A stretch of DNA of 64,000 bases from Congeria kusceri (Eukaryota > Mollusca > Bivalvia > Myida > Dreissenidae), in the NCBI GenBank assembly GCA_027627225.1, contig CM051030.1:868001-932000 (forward strand), given 5' to 3'. Of the stretch, positions 1 through 10,317 are shown piece after piece (the first letter of the stretch is position 1; each line of letters begins with the position of its first letter). Both the position numbers and the translations under genes were made by a program. The notes under the pieces are model-generated. The model ran no database searches. It saw nothing but the letters and a program-made list of their open reading frames with translations, and had not been told where the DNA came from.

Positions 1-722
1 ATTTTTTTAGGCCTGTTATTGCCCCTTGTTTGTGGTAAAAAAGCAAACAAAAAATGATTACATGTATATGATTATATAATCTCAGAACAATATCTTTAGT
101 CACAAGAGTTATTGCCTCTTGATGGTGAAAAATATGCAAAAATGGATAGAGCCTTGATGTTTTATCCAAACTTAGAGAACCTTGACTGCAGAATATTAGA
201 TGTGGTAAGGCCAAACAAAATGATTTCTATGTTTCGGGCAACCCGACCCTACCTAGCGAAAACCCCCCGACCCTAAAGTTTTTAGCTACATTTTTTTCTC
301 TGAAATCCTTATTCGTGAGATTTTGTCAATGTTTTTTTTATCGAAAAAAAGTTATAAAAAAACTAAATCCTGACCTACCTTACTTTTTATATTAAGCATT
401 TTCGTGTTATATATATTCATGTTTTTATGCCCTTGGCATCTTGATGCGGAAGGCATTTAGTGATTGTCCTGTCCGTCCTTCAGTCCGTCCGTGACAAGGT
501 TAAGTAGATTTTACTGATTCGTCTAGCACCAACACCGCTTACTACAACACATGGATACCGTACTTACACAGATGTTGCTTAAGATCATTTCCTATCTACC
601 CATATCACCCAACCTCACTTTGACCTTGACCTAATTTGCACTTAGAATAATTCAAATGGGCTGTTTCTTGGTTAAGTAGATTTTACCGTTTTTTCGTCTA
701 GCACCAACAATGCTTACTAAAA

Positions 723-816
723 CACTTGGATACCGTACTTACACTTGGATACCGTACTTACACTTGGATACCGTACTTACACTTGGATACCGTACTTACA
801 CTTGGATACTTACACA
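723..816 (+). repeat. 19-bp minisatellite, ~4.5 copies
   Basis: Unit ACTTGGATACCGTACTTAC repeated head to tail within a composite element (about 423-860) that starts GCCCTTGGCATCTTGATGCG. The 120-codon open frame here is repeat reading. Confidence 0.9.
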
Positions 817-941
817 GTTGTTGCCTATGACCATCCCCAATCCACCCATATCACCCAGCCTCACTTTGACCTTGACCTTGTTAATTTGGACTAAGAAATG
901 GGCTATCCAACACAGAATCTTGTTCATCTGCTACTTTGTAG

Positions 942-1027
942 TGCTAGACTGGAGAGAGGTTCAGATTACATGGTGGACCACTAGCAACTATCGAGCCCAG
1001 CAGTTGTTCCTGATTTGTCAGAAGCAA
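942..1027 (+). CDS. Exon of an unrecognised gene (exon a)
   Basis: Acceptor CTACTTTGTAG, donor GTGAGT. With two leading bases it reads LDWREVQITWWTTSNYRAQQ and LFLICQKQ, ending in phase 0. Stop-free in a single frame and flanked by good splice sites. Upstream exons would lie left of the window. I do not recognise the protein. Confidence 0.65.
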
Positions 1028-1044
1028 GTGAGTGAAACACAATG

Positions 1045-1385
1045 TTTTATGTTTTCCATTCCAGATTTATAGAACAGACCACATGGGAGGCTTTTTGTCA
1101 AACTCACAGAATGATTGGAAAACAACAACAGAGAACTGTAATATTCTTTTGCAGGCAAAAATGTTCTGTTTTCTATTACAGGTTTATAGAACAGACTCCA
1201 TGGGAGGCTTATCGTCAAACCTGCAGAATGCTTGAAAAACAACAACAACAGAGAAGTGTAATTTTCTATTGCAGGCAAAAATGTTGTTTTCCATTTCAGG
1301 TTTATAGAACATACCATACAGGAGGCTTCTTGTCAGACTGGCAAAATGATTGGAAAGCAAATAACAACAACAGAGAAATGTATTA
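1045..1385 (+). repeat. Three ~117-bp direct repeats in the intron after exon a
   Basis: TTTATAGAACAGAC starts each unit at 1066, 1183 and (variant) 1301. Every unit is preceded by an acceptor-like TTCYATTNCAG and is partly open in phase 0, but no donor follows, so I read it as intronic duplication. Confidence 0.8.
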
Positions 1386-1435
1386 ACTATTGCAAGTTTG
1401 TGTGACCTTTTTCTTTTATGGAAATATGAATTCAG

Positions 1436-1532
1436 TGGATGTCCTTAACCTGGAAACCAATACAGCAGACATCCATCTTAGCCTGCCACTGCAATGCTGC
1501 CAGCGTCTGGGCGGAAGGTTCAGGAGTGGAAG
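1436..1532 (+). CDS. Exon of an unrecognised gene (exon b)
   Basis: Starts in phase 0 after GAATTCAG and ends in phase 1 at GTACAT. Reads WMSLTWKPIQQTSILACHCN, then AASVWAEGSGVE. Its phase joins exon a before it and the 1909 exon after it. Another frame (starting MNSVDVL) is also open but would not keep the next exon in the strong frame. Confidence 0.65.
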
Positions 1533-1908
1533 GTACATCTAAATATTTTATGTCAAAAAAACTAAGCAGTAAATATCCTTGTTAATGCGACATTGTTTAT
1601 AATGATTCAGGTTCCAATCAGGATAATGCCCGTAATCTATAACATTTGGCCATGCTACTAGTTGCTTTAGTGACCTCGTATAAATTGTTTACGGTAAAAT
1701 AATTTTATTTCGCGGTGGATTAATATTTTTGGCATGTTTTGCTGCCTGAACACATTTGAAAATTTAAGTTCCCATGTAAATTTTCTTTGTGCATGATTGT
1801 TATAAATATAAAGATAAAAATGGAAACTGCGCAAATTAAAGACGACATGAAATAGCCTCTTCAAGAATGTGCCAAATTTATACACCAGGAAATAAAATGA
1901 TTTTACAG

Positions 1909-2047
1909 TTCTGTTGAAAATGTTCCCGGAGATCCACTACTGGGAATGCCTCGTGTTCGAGACTGCCCACCATGCCATGTACAACAAGCGCGAGGCTCTC
2001 TGTTGGCCTTGTAAACATGTCAAGGTTGTTGTCAGGATCGAGACGAG
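1909..2047 (+). CDS. Exon of an unrecognised gene (exon c)
   Basis: Acceptor TTTTACAG, donor GTGGGC; phase 1 in, phase 2 out. Reads LLKMFPEIHYWECLVFETAH, then HAMYNKREALCWPCKHVKV and VVRIET. Third codon positions are mostly G or C in otherwise AT-rich DNA, which strongly suggests real coding. It is Cys- and aromatic-rich with no motif I can name. Confidence 0.75.
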
Positions 2048-2084
2048 GTGGGCGGCACTTGTAACAATGTTTGCATCATAAACA

Positions 2085-2543
2085 GACTTGTTCACAGATT
2101 GTTATATTTTTGAAAAATGTCATTAAATGTCATAACTGCAAAAACTACAGCATCTGGAATAATTTAAAACAAATATTATATTATAAAAAAAGGTAAATTA
2201 AATAATTTGCCTTCGCCAGGACTCGAACCCAGGACCTTTGGGATCAAAAATCTCACGCACCAACAACTTGGCCATTGGGACTTGCACATTTTGTATTGTA
2301 TTTTTAATGTTATGTAAGTGATACACGTGTTTTCCAAAATACCGATGAAAAGCGTTACAAATGCTTTATAAACGTATCCATTTTGATGGATGATTATCCA
2401 TAAATGAAACAATATTTCAAATATATTTCTTAGTCGTGAGTTTTATTTAGTTTGTTTGTATATAATGTATAATTTCTGTTTTGGGTATATGACAAAACTT
2501 TTGAAAATTGTCATTTTGCCAATCTGTGAACAGGTCCCTTTAA
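2085..2543 (-). mobile_element. Terminal-inverted-repeat element with internal tRNA-like box, ~459 bp
   Basis: The 17-bp ends GACYTGTTCACAGATTG are inverted. A minus-strand tRNA-like segment (about 2212-2290) contains GGTTCGAGTCC and a degenerate A box. A relative is at 11302-11757. Confidence 0.75.
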
Positions 2544-2797
2544 AATAAATGTTAAATATGCTTCATTTCAGATTACTATTTTGGCTAGTCAGTAACACCT
2601 GAGACAGAGAGTCAAGAATTTGAAACTCACACCACTATCATGCAATGAAACCATATAGGTTTAAATATATGACTATTAGGAATGTATCACATTTCTCATT
2701 AACTCGCTTTAACTTGCTTAAAGGCACAGACCCCAACCAGCCATCAAAAGTAACTTCTGACATCTTTGTTGGTTGCACCGTGTTGACTTTATTCCAG

Positions 2798-2828
2798 CAA
2801 AATCCGGAGCATTGTTGATGACTACAAG
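2798..2828 (+). CDS. 31-nt microexon of the same gene (exon d)
   Basis: Acceptor TTTATTCCAG, donor GTATGT. The one leading base completes a Ser codon with exon c, then KIRSIVDDYK, ending in phase 0. Exact phase agreement with exon c supports it despite its size. Confidence 0.6.
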
Positions 2829-2964
2829 GTATGTTTTTAAGAAATAATTGATGGATTAGCGTTGGTCAGAGGTCATCATAAGGGTTGAACTCGCAGAAGT
2901 TGAACCACCGAAGTCGCACTATGAAGAAGACACATGAAAAGTGTTTAAAAGTAAAAGTGCAAAA

Positions 2965-3170
2965 GTAATTAATAATAATAATAATAACTTTATTTTACGA
3001 AGGTGACATATAAGACATATAATTGTCATGACAAAAACATACCTTATTTTCATATGGCCTTCATACACATTCAAACATATTCACATTTAATATATAATTA
3101 CAAAAGGAGCACATAAATGAATAATGATAATGACAATAATAAAATTAATAATAATAATAATAATAGTCTC
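2965..3170. repeat. AAT microsatellite tracts
   Basis: Runs of ATA/ATT-type trinucleotides at 2968-2990 and 3143-3165 in AT-rich sequence; no gene visible between 2829 and 4359. Confidence 0.7.
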
Positions 3171-3414
3171 AATAAAAAAACAATTACAAAGCATTGACAG
3201 ACAGCAACAGAAATTATGCATAATGTATTGATACACTCATAAAAAAGTTAACTTTTCATATAACTATATCAGAATCATCAGGGCTTCATAGGGAAGACTT
3301 AGGGAAAACTGAAGTAAATCATGATATTATATATATTATTGTTATTATATTTATGATATTAGAGACGTGTTTTGAATATTCTTTCAGTTTTAGAATCTTC
3401 AAGTTGACCATATT

Positions 3415-3580
3415 TACCAAAAAAAAAATATATATATACCTACCTACCCTAATATATATATTTATACCTACCTACCCTAATTACCCTAATTTTTTTGGGC
3501 ATGTAACCTGAAACAAACATTTATTTTTCCTTAAGTCCGTGGCTTTTTCATGCATACGTCTTTTTATATTAAAATGGTTT
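3415..3580 (-). mobile_element. Partial MITE of the 42375/56188 family
   Basis: ACCTACCTACCCTAA runs, GGGCATGTAACCTGAAACAA and ACATTTATTTTT match the end of those copies. Confidence 0.55.
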
Positions 3581-3764
3581 CAACTAGTAAATAATGCTTA
3601 GATGATTAGTATTTCACCCTTTTGCGAACAAAAATAATTGGATTTCGGAAAGAAAATTTGATCTGAAAATTTCACGTAAGTGCAACGTAAGTTAAGATTA
3701 CCCTTAGGAGCTTTGTGAATACTGGCCCAGACTTTGATTGACATTGTATTTAGCTATTTTCAAA

Positions 3765-4080
3765 GGCCAGGGTCCATATTTCAGAAACATCATAAGTGTT
3801 TCTTAATATATTTTCACTTAAGTTAAACATTTCAAAATGTTATATTTTAAAACCTTCATATACTATTTTGAATCGTGGTATGTTTATATGAACAATCAGT
3901 AATACTATAGGTGATAATTAATAAACATTAAGCACAATGCACTGTACAAAGGAAATAAAAAGTTGAACAAAATGTTGATTTTAAGGTTAAGAATAAGAGA
4001 TTACTTAAGATGTATATGGAATACGACCCCAGGACCTGTATTGTTTGATGGAGATGCCTGACCCCAGGACTGTATTGTTT
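3765..4080. mobile_element. MITE-like repeat with CAGAAACATC ends (degenerate)
   Basis: GGGTCCATATTTCAGAAACA at the left and CTTAAGATGTATATGGAATA CGACCCC at the right are imperfect inverted ends; better copies are at 34490-34670 and 34925-35190. GACTGTATTGTTTGATGGAG is duplicated near 4030 and 4069. Confidence 0.5.
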
Positions 4081-4421
4081 GATGGAGATGCCTCGTAAAA
4101 TCATTTATATTCTGTAAACCTTGTTTGCAAAGATTGACCTGAGTCTGTGTAGTTATAAATCTGTAAATTGATGTATTATTTGCAAGAAAATGTACCAAAA
4201 AAGGTTAAATTTGGTGTTTATTACTTTCCTTTTCAGGTGCTGTGCTGTAGTACATTTAAAATATTTAAGAGTACCAGACAATTCTCACCAGTATTGATAG
4301 TACAATTTTAAAACTTCATAAAACTCAGATATATTTGTGATTAAATTATAAATTCTTTACAGGTTCAAACTTTTACAAGTTTAATTCCAGATGAAACAAT
4401 AAAGCACCGCTTATATTACAG

Positions 4422-4534
4422 GGGCAGTTACACCGGCATCAATACAAGAATGCAAAGTTGTTGCTACCAGAACTACAAATGGTCACAAGGGGCATATGTA
4501 AACCAGCCTACCGCTTACTGTTCACAATGACATG
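4422..4534 (+). other. Exon-like segment, copy 1 of a duplicated block
   Basis: Follows ATATTACAG and is open in phase 0 (GQLHRHQYKNAKLLLPELQM, then VTRGICKPAYRLL) to a GTTAGT. Related segments at 4759 and 5433 share the surrounding ~300 bp. It could be the next exon of the left gene or a decayed copy. Confidence 0.4.
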
Positions 4535-4758
4535 GTTAGTGTTTTAATGAAGCAAACTATGCAGTTTTTATAGTTATTTGATTTGTATGCCTTTATTATA
4601 ATTTTTTATGTTTTCTGTCTGTATAAATATCAGATATTGTCATTAACTTGTAGTAATAGTACTACTGTAAAACTATGGAATATGGCAAATTCTTTAAGGG
4701 TGCAAACTTTTAAAAGTTTTGTTCCAGATGAAACAATAATGCATATCTTATATTACAG

Positions 4759-4890
4759 GAGCAGTTAGATCAGCATTACATGGTGGGGATGAATGCAAAG
4801 TTGTTGCTACCGGTACTCTCAATGGTGACCAGGGGCATCTGTAAATCAGCTTACTGTTCACAGTGACAGTTTGTCTTCAAGGGAACATGG
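4759..4890 (+). pseudogene. Exon-like segment, copy 2, with in-frame stop
   Basis: After TATTACAG the phase 0 frame reads EQLDQHYMVGMNAKLLLPVL onward to AYCSQ, then TGA. The flanks repeat copy 1. Confidence 0.4.
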
Positions 4891-4953
4891 TTAGTGTTTT
4901 AAAGATGCAAACTATGCAGTTTTTGTTATATTGATATGATTTTTATGCCCATA

Positions 4954-5325
4954 TTCAGTGTTTTTCCTGTATTTCAACTTGGCACTGGTACATGGTACCA
5001 TTCACAATCCAATTTACCTACAATTTTCCCAGTGGGGAAAATTTAAAAATTCACAAATCTCTAATAAAAGTAAAATTATAAAACGGTCCTGAAAAGATTG
5101 ACAATTTACCTGTATTGAACTTTTATTTTACCTCCTCGAAGTGATAAATACAAGTGTACAATCATTTAAGCAAAGTGATTTATTGTAACTTTATGTTTTT
5201 AAATCCCATTTGGCAGTTGCTGATTAAAGTGATTAAATTCCCAATTTGACTAAAAATGATCCTACTTTTGCAATTTGACCAGTACTGGTACCATTCTCAA
5301 AGTTGTGAGGAAACACTCTGAATAT
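4954..5325. mobile_element. MITE with ATATTCAGTGTTTTTCC-type ends, ~372 bp
   Basis: Inverted ends, with subterminal GGTACCATTC at both sides. It is the short form of the long element at 18676-20140. Confidence 0.8.
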
Positions 5326-5432
5326 TACATGTTTGCTCGCTATATATAAGTATCAGATATAGTCATTAACTTGTAGTGATAGTACTACTTTAAAACTACA
5401 TATTGGAAGTTAGAATAACACTGATATTTCAG

Positions 5433-5700
5433 GTGAAGTTGCACTGACATCATTACGAGATGGTGGTAGAGGCTTTCAGACTGAACGCATTGATATATGA
5501 ATCCGCAAAGGCCACCCATCACCTCAGAACAAAAATGAAAATTGGCATTGAGGGTAACAATGTGAGATTTTCAAGAGAAAATATACGAATTACACAAGTA
5601 CTTACAACATTGTTATTTTTATTATTTATGATTGTTATATATATATTTATACAATTATCAAACTTCATACATAATAAACACATTTTTCAGTGGATTCAGT
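5433..5700 (+). pseudogene. Exon-like segment, copy 3, with early in-frame stop
   Basis: After ATTTCAG the phase 0 frame has TGA as fifth codon, then HHYEMVVEAFRLNALIYESA and KATHHLRTKM. An 80-codon ATG frame (5460-5702) is the part after the stop. The alternatives are decay or a different start or acceptor. Confidence 0.4.
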
Positions 5701-5840
5701 AATGTCAACCGCAAGAAATCCCCCATGCCAGATTTCAGACAGAAATGTAGGAAATAATATTTCTATCTCAAATTTGTATCAGTACATTGTGTATTACTTA
5801 ATGTTGTTTTATTTAAAACTATGTTATTCTGCCTCTCTAG

Positions 5841-5956
5841 GTTAATTTTGTTCCGACCTTGAAGCCGCTGGTGACGCTGCTGGTGACAGTCGTGGGCGGT
5901 ACCGGCATCTGTATAGCATTTCAGACATTCCGTGTCTGACACAGAAATCCACACCA
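5841..5956 (+). other. Exon-like segment (duplicated at 7084)
   Basis: Flanked by CCTCTCTAG and AGAG-GTATGC. One frame gives VNFVPTLKPLVTLLVTVVGG then TGICIAFQTFRV and a stop, a hydrophobic stretch. Another frame is open to the donor (CSDLEAAGDAAGDSRGRYRH and on to QKSTPE). It could be a terminal exon or a relic. Confidence 0.4.
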
Positions 5957-5989
5957 GAGGTATGCAGTGTATGCATATTTTTTAAAGGT

Positions 5990-6960
5990 CATTATTTCTT
6001 GGCCAAAGTTAATAGTACTGTTACATAGTAGTCAATATAAATAGCCGCCATAGAGTATTTTGCCGATTTTTGTATTGGCAGACTGTCGGTTCAGATTTAT
6101 CCTGAACGCGAATTATTTCAGCTATGTTACGTAGAAACAATGATTTCCACTAAGGATGTAACGACACTTGCACCTTACTATATGATACATGCCACATACA
6201 TGCCTACAATAAGCATGATACAGTTAAGAAATAGCATTGTTTATCGGCTAAAAAATAATCATTTGGAGTCTCAGTGCATAGGAATTAAACTACATGCATG
6301 AGGCCGTAAAAACTGAACTGATAAAAACTGAATGGATGATGTCAGAATCAGAACTACATTTTTGCGTTGTTTATGGGTGGTTGGTACAATGGTAATATTG
6401 TTATTTGTCTATAGAACAATGGCATGTTAGAATGTGTATTATGATACATGTTTTATCATGTAAACAGTAACTAAATATATCATACTGATAATGATTATGC
6501 TCCAAAGTATTGAATGTGTTGAACACAACTCAAAAACACATCTTTATTAGTAAAAGATTTATTTGGGATACAGGGATGTATTTACTGACTTACGTTTTTG
6601 TTTATTTCTGACTTTTATTATCGCATAAGGTAAATACTGGATTTAGACAAATTAAACTATAGCCACACCATACTGTATCGTACATTTTAACATGACACGC
6701 GCAGAGTTCTCTATGGACGAAGAAGAAAGATTTCCATCGTTAGATTGCCAATAAACTACTCAAAAAATATAGTTTCATGACGGTAAAAAGAAGTTTGCAT
6801 TGTAATTGCAGAAAATGTTGTCAGTTCATGTTAAAATCAAAATAATGTTCGCATTATCGTTGTTTATCGGCTAATAAACACTGATTTGTAATTCCGATGA
6901 GGTATATTAAACCACTCGGAAGAATTCCAAAGCGTCGTTTATTAGCTGATTCTAAATCAA
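5990..6960. repeat. Degenerate copies of the TTGTTTATCGGCTAATAAAC foldback MITE (family B)
   Basis: TTGTTTATCGGCTAA occurs at about 6238 and 6861, with later TTTATTAGCTGATT. Full copies are near 60 and 62 kb. No coding sequence seen. Confidence 0.55.
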
Positions 6961-7083
6961 TAATTATTTCTTCAGTAATGGATTGAAACATAAACCAAAC
7001 CGTAAGAATCATGCCTTGATATACCTTAACAATATGTACCATTACAATCTTAATTTTTGCTGATTTAGTTTTTAGCTCCCTAG

Positions 7084-7192
7084 GTGAAGTTTGCGCCGAC
7101 CTTGAAGCAGCTGTGACAATCGTGGGTGGTTTCGGCATCTGATCAACTCCATCTCAGACATTTTCTGTCTGACACAGATGTCCACACCAGAG
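7084..7192 (+). pseudogene. Diverged second copy of the 5841 exon-like segment
   Basis: Shares CCGACCTTGAAGC, GGCATCTG, TCTGACACAGA and CACCAGAGGTATGCA with 5841-5956, but internal deletions place stops in the frames open there. Confidence 0.45.
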
Positions 7193-7661
7193 GTATGCAT
7201 TGTTTGGACATGTTCAGCCTGTCATTAATTGTAATCAGAACTACTGTTTACAATGCTCCGTAATTGGAGCTTCTTTTTGCGTTGTTGATTGGGTAGTTTA
7301 ACGACGATAATTTTGTTCTTTGTCAATAGAAAAATAAGCGAGTATCTTGTTGGAATTCCATTTTAAGTATAGGTAGATTATATAAAATATGGTCTGAAAT
7401 TGCCTTGGCGAGCCTCGCCATTATATTATTCTTAGCCTTACGGGATATATTACGCACATCCTGGCAGAAACTTGTTATTCTCTACATCCGATATTTATAA
7501 CATGGCAGAAACACATATGGTATGTCTAAAATTAAACAGAGTCGATAACAATGAAGTAGTTATCTGGAATTAGCTTTCTTTTAAATACTGAACAAAATCT
7601 TTTGAACATGGAACTATGTTGAACAGTTGCTTTATACAGAATACTGTAAAATCATTAGTTC

Positions 7662-9078
7662 GACTATTCACCGAATATCGGTAGTTCGAGCTATACTACT
7701 CACCGTTCGTCGGCGTCGGCATAATGCTGTGGTTAAGGTTTGTCCACAACAAGTCCATATCTCTGTAACTACTACAGATATTCAATTGAAACTTCACACA
7801 CATGTTCGGGGTCATTATGTGACATCACTGACCACGACCCATAACTCTGACCTGCAAGTTAGCAGAATTATGCCCCTTTTTGTACTTAGAAAATCAGGTT
7901 CAAGTTTGCATGCAACAACTCCATATCGCTATAATATTATCTACTACAGATATTCAACTGAAACTTCACACATGCCGTCAGGGCCATTATATAAGGTCAC
8001 TGGCCAAGACCCATAACTGTGACCTGTATTTTAGCAGAATTATGCCCCTTTTTGTACTTAAAAATGTCAGGTTAAGGTTTGCGTGCAACAAGCACATATC
8101 TCTTTAACTACTACAGATATTCAATTGAAACTTCACACATGTGTTCTTGGTCGTTATGTGAGGTCACTGACCAAGGCCCATAACTCTGAATTGCAATTTA
8201 GCAGAATTATGCCCCTTCTTGTACTTAGAAAATCAGGTTAAAGTTTGCGTGCAACAACTCCATATCTCTATATCTACTACAGATATTCAATTGAAACTTC
8301 ACACATGCCTTCAGGGTCATTATATAAGGTCACTGGCCAAGACACATTACTGTGACCAGCATTCTAGCAGAATTATGCCCCTTTTTACTTAGAAATTCAG
8401 GTTAAAGTTTGCGTGAAACAACTCCATATATCTATAACTCGAGAATGGATTGAGCTATTGTAATGAAACTTCATACATGATGCCTTATAGTGAGGCCTCG
8501 CTTGGGATTGCATGTGGGGCGGTTGGGGTCAAGGTCACTGTTACTATAATTAGAAAAACAGTTTCCGCTAAATTACTTGAGAACGCATTGAGATATTTAA
8601 ATGATATTTCATACATAGATACCTTATATCGAGACCTCGCTTGGGAATGCATATGGGTTGGGTGGGGTCAAGGTCACTGTTACTAAAAATAGAAAACAGT
8701 TTCCGCTCAATAACTTGAGAACGCATTGAGATATTTTAATGAAACTTAATAAATTTATACGTTATATTGAGACCTCACTTGGGATTGCATATGGGTGGGG
8801 TCAAGGTCAAAGTCACTGTTAGTAAAACTAGAAAAAGGTTTCCGCTCATTAACTTGAGAAAGCATTGAGATATTTTAATGAAACTTCATACATAGATACC
8901 TTATATCGAGACCTCGATTTGGATTGCATATGGGGTGGGTGGGGCCAAGGTCAAGGTTACTAAAAATAGAAAATTGGTTTCCACTCAATATTTTTCTTGT
9001 TTGTAGTGATAGAGGCCCATAACTATGACAAAGCGGTTGAATAGTGGAGCCCTCTGTCCTGAGACAGCTCTTGTTTTA
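7662..9078 (+). mobile_element. Composite element with two tandem-repeat modules
   Basis: It opens with GACTATTCACCGAATATCGG, then about four ~155-bp units (TACAGATATTCAATTGAAAC, AGCAGAATTATGCCCC) to ~8420. Four ~150-bp units of the CCTCGCTTGGGATTGCATAT type follow, and it closes GAGACAGCTCTTGTTT. Open frames up to 129 codons are repeat readings. The layout resembles non-autonomous Helitron-like elements of bivalves (inference). Confidence 0.75.
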
Positions 9079-9950
9079 TTTGTAGTTGCATTAATTTCGC
9101 GGTCTCTGCGTAGCATGAATTTAAGACCGTGTAAATTTTTCATTTATTAATATATTTAATACAAAGAGCTAACAAGCTATATGTGTATGTCGGTTGCCTG
9201 CCTATTCTGTATAATTTCATAGTTTGTACCTTAATTGATTATTTATTATTCAGAAAGTTACACATTTTATTGTACATGATTCAGTTTTTCATACTCAAAT
9301 AATATGATTTGTTATAATATGATAACTAAAACATATACTAGTACATAAAATAAATTAATCGCAAATTTAAGATCATGTAAATAATTTTTGTTTGTACATT
9401 TATTCACTGAATTACCTTTAATACCAATCTTTTTATTCAAATGTTTGTTACTGTGGTTCAATATATATTTTATGAAGAAGTCAAACTTCAAACATATCTA
9501 ATTTATTTAATCACAACTTTTCAGCTGAAAAGCCTTCTTCAGGTAACATGTTATGACAAAGACGTTATAATGAATGTTACTGTGGTTCACAAACACAAGT
9601 TGTTGGTCTTCCATCTTCAGTATGTTTCTGTTTCTGTGCAGCGTCTTCCTGTCGAGGCATGCTGGTCACAGATTACAGCACCGTCACAGATTACAGCACA
9701 AAGCTCCTAAGGAAAATCTTAACTTAAGTCATATTTAAGTTAAATGGTAAAATGAGATGTATCTGTTGATTCTTTACATGATTATGACCATTATAGACAA
9801 CATTAATTGTTGTCCACGATAATTCCCACGATTCGCCACATTTGTTAAAAAAATAATATAACATATTAATACGGTACAATGGTTGGCAAAATATTACCAC
9901 AGGAGACTTATTCAGACACTGAATTTTGTTCATTTTATGTCAAGAGTAAA
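9079..9950. other. No gene recognised; AT-rich with isolated splice-like motifs
   Basis: Segments ending TTTTCAG and CTGTGCAG near 9520 and 9640 precede short open stretches, but no phase-consistent exon pair can be built. Confidence 0.4.
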
Positions 9951-10212
9951 TGAGGCGCGTCGTGGGAAAACCGGTCATAATGCATGTGTGTAAAGTGTCG
10001 TCCCGGATTAGTCTGTGCAGACCGCACAGGCTAATCCGGGATGGCACTTTCCGCCTACAGTGGAATTATGTTTAGAAGAGACCTCCTTGAAACAGCAAAT
10101 ACCATAAAAGCGGAAAGTGCCGTCCCGGATTAGCCTGTGCAGACTGCACAGGCTAATCCGGGACGACACTTTACGCAAATGCATTATGACCGGTTTTCTC
10201 ATGATGCGCCAC
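9951..10212. mobile_element. Foldback MITE family A, ~262 bp
   Basis: Inverted ends TGAGGCGCGTCGTGGGAAAA and a degenerate partner; inside, two palindromes around TTAGCCTGTGCAGACTGCAC and their spacer. Confidence 0.9.
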
Positions 10213-10317
10213 AATGTATTAAAGCTGATTATACACAGAGTTATAAAAAAAAATCACTGAAAGAAAAAATGCAACTGTAAATGACCATAGAAAATGAAAT
10301 CAGTTTAATTATTTAAA

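Larger units (their letters stand above)
4360..5480 (+). repeat. Tandemly duplicated ~330-bp block, third unit split by a MITE
   Basis: Shared markers are CATTAACTTGTAGTRATAGT (4643, 5365), GCAAACTATGCAGTTTTT (4550, 4904) and TTCCAGATGAAACAATAA (4386, 4724). The MITE at 4954-5325 interrupts the repeat order. Confidence 0.75.

Noticed and set aside
3415..3490. Interstitial telomere-like CCCTAA repeats
   Set aside because: CCTACCTACCCTAA runs are part of a dispersed MITE (also at 15.3, 42.4 and 56.2 kb), not TTAGGG arrays.
7627..8107. ORFs of 129 and 75 codons
   Set aside because: Readings of ~155-bp tandem units in a composite element; the same peptide pieces recur in shifted frames.
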